The position numbers and the translations under genes were made by a program. Positions 20,480 to 20,947 of a DNA stretch of 20,947 nt are shown piece by piece. The notes below the pieces were generated by a model. That model was not told the DNA's origin. It made no database searches and was given only the letters and a program-made list of their open reading frames with translations. The DNA is from JANXYY01 sp035530875. GTDB taxonomy: Bacteria > Actinomycetota > Actinomycetes > Nanopelagicales > Nanopelagicaceae. Location of the stretch: positions 1-20,947 of the forward strand of contig DATKUB010000039.1 in assembly GCA_035530875.1 (NCBI GenBank). The letters are read 5' to 3'. The first letter of the stretch is position 1, and the number at the start of each line of letters is the position of its first letter.

Positions 20480-20947
20480 CTTTGGATACTGTTCAAAATG
20501 CGGCGAAAGACCCTGATCGCGAGCAGCCCTATCAAGTGCTTGGGCTCAAAGATGATGAATATCAACGCATCCGCGAAATTCTGGGTCGTCGTCCAACTAG
20601 CAGTGAACTCGCTATGTACAGCGTCATGTGGAGCGAACACTGCTCGTATAAATCCAGCAAGGTCCATCTTCGCCAATTTGGTCAGAAACAGCCCAAGACC
20701 GATGCGCTGCTGGTCGGCATTGGTGAGAACGCAGGCGTTGTCGATGTGGGACAGGGTTATGCCGTTACCTTCAAAGTGGAAAGTCACAACCACCCGTCAT
20801 TTGTTGAGCCTTATCAAGGAGCGGCTACCGGCGTCGGAGGCATCGTGCGCGACATCCTCACCATGGGTGCCAGGCCGATCGCAATCATGGATCCGCTTCG
20901 TTTTGGCCTGGCGGGGGCAGCGGACACCAAGCGCCTGCTTCCAGGAG
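20476..20947 (+). CDS. purL: FGAM synthase large subunit PurL (3' truncated by window)
   Basis: The first 157 codons are visible and run off the window. They include SELAMYSVMWSEHCSYKSS with H55, the KVESHNHPSFVEPYQGAATGVGG nucleotide-binding region and RDILTMGARPIAIMDPLRFG. This is the small-form PurL (about 750 residues in actinobacteria) that works with separate PurS and PurQ, both encoded just upstream. The enzyme converts FGAR to FGAM with ATP and glutamine-derived ammonia. The ATG overlaps the purQ stop by 4 nt. Confidence 0.97.
   Translation, partial: MTLDTVQNAAKDPDREQPYQVLGLKDDEYQRIREILGRRPTSSELAMYSVMWSEHCSYKSSKVHLRQFGQKQPKTDALLVGIGENAGVVDVGQGYAVTFKVESHNHPSFVEPYQGAATGVGGIVRDILTMGARPIAIMDPLRFGLAGAADTKRLLPG

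Noticed and set aside
1..20947. CRISPR array, prophage or integrative element covering the window
   Set aside because: No regularly spaced repeats, phage structural genes or integrase seen; the genes are mostly core metabolism and chaperones.

Overview
This 20.9 kb window comes from a compact, moderate-GC member of the Actinomycetota (roughly half G+C by eye). The evidence is a mycobacterial-type bifunctional Dcd, a dnaK-grpE-dnaJ-hspR operon with HAIR (HspR) operators, a Rv0338c-like membrane Fe-S reductase, a class II aldolase starting exactly like the mycobacterial enzyme, and many GTG starts. A small-genome freshwater or soil lineage is possible, but the genus cannot be named from sequence alone.

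Layout. (1) 1-141: right end of an IS481-type insertion sequence, ending 2 bp short of the encoded CCA of a tRNA-Gly(CCC) gene on the minus strand. (2) 272-1346 (+): dcd and a purine-type phosphoribosyltransferase. (3) 1343-5697 (-): an OmpR-type response regulator/sensor kinase pair, and a separate 698-residue membrane-anchored Fe-S/CCG-domain reductase. (4) 5830-9604 (+): the HspR-controlled heat-shock operon, with two tandem HAIR sites over the promoter. Its DnaJ has no cysteine, so no zinc finger. A perfect 12-bp hairpin lies inside the start of grpE. (5) 9582-10482 (-): a HepT/MntA (HEPN/nucleotidyltransferase) toxin-antitoxin pair whose antitoxin carries its own N-terminal XRE-type HTH. 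A 38-bp near-perfect palindrome covers its whole predicted promoter. (6) 10487-11659 (-): a DapC-like class I aminotransferase, divergent from pyrE (11697-12233, +). (7) 12237-12866 (-): a DedA-family membrane protein. (8) 13041-20947 (+): fba, then a tightly packed purine cluster purA-GNAT-purD-purB-purC-purS-purQ-purL, mostly joined by 4-nt ATGA overlaps and running off the window end.

How the genes work together. Nucleotide metabolism dominates: Dcd (dUMP supply), a purine-salvage type PRTase, PyrE (pyrimidine synthesis), PurD/S/Q/L/C/B (PRA towards AICAR) and PurA (IMP to AMP). The chaperone operon is a closed feedback loop, since HspR is encoded at its end and binds HAIR sites at its start. 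Converging genes often end within a few bases of each other or overlap, with no recognisable intrinsic terminators between them.

The main unexpected patterns are these. A TAnnnT -10 element lies 6-7 nt before the start codon of six transcription-unit-leading genes, predicting leaderless mRNAs. The toxin-antitoxin operator coincides with such a promoter. The grpE hairpin could set subunit ratios in the heat-shock operon.
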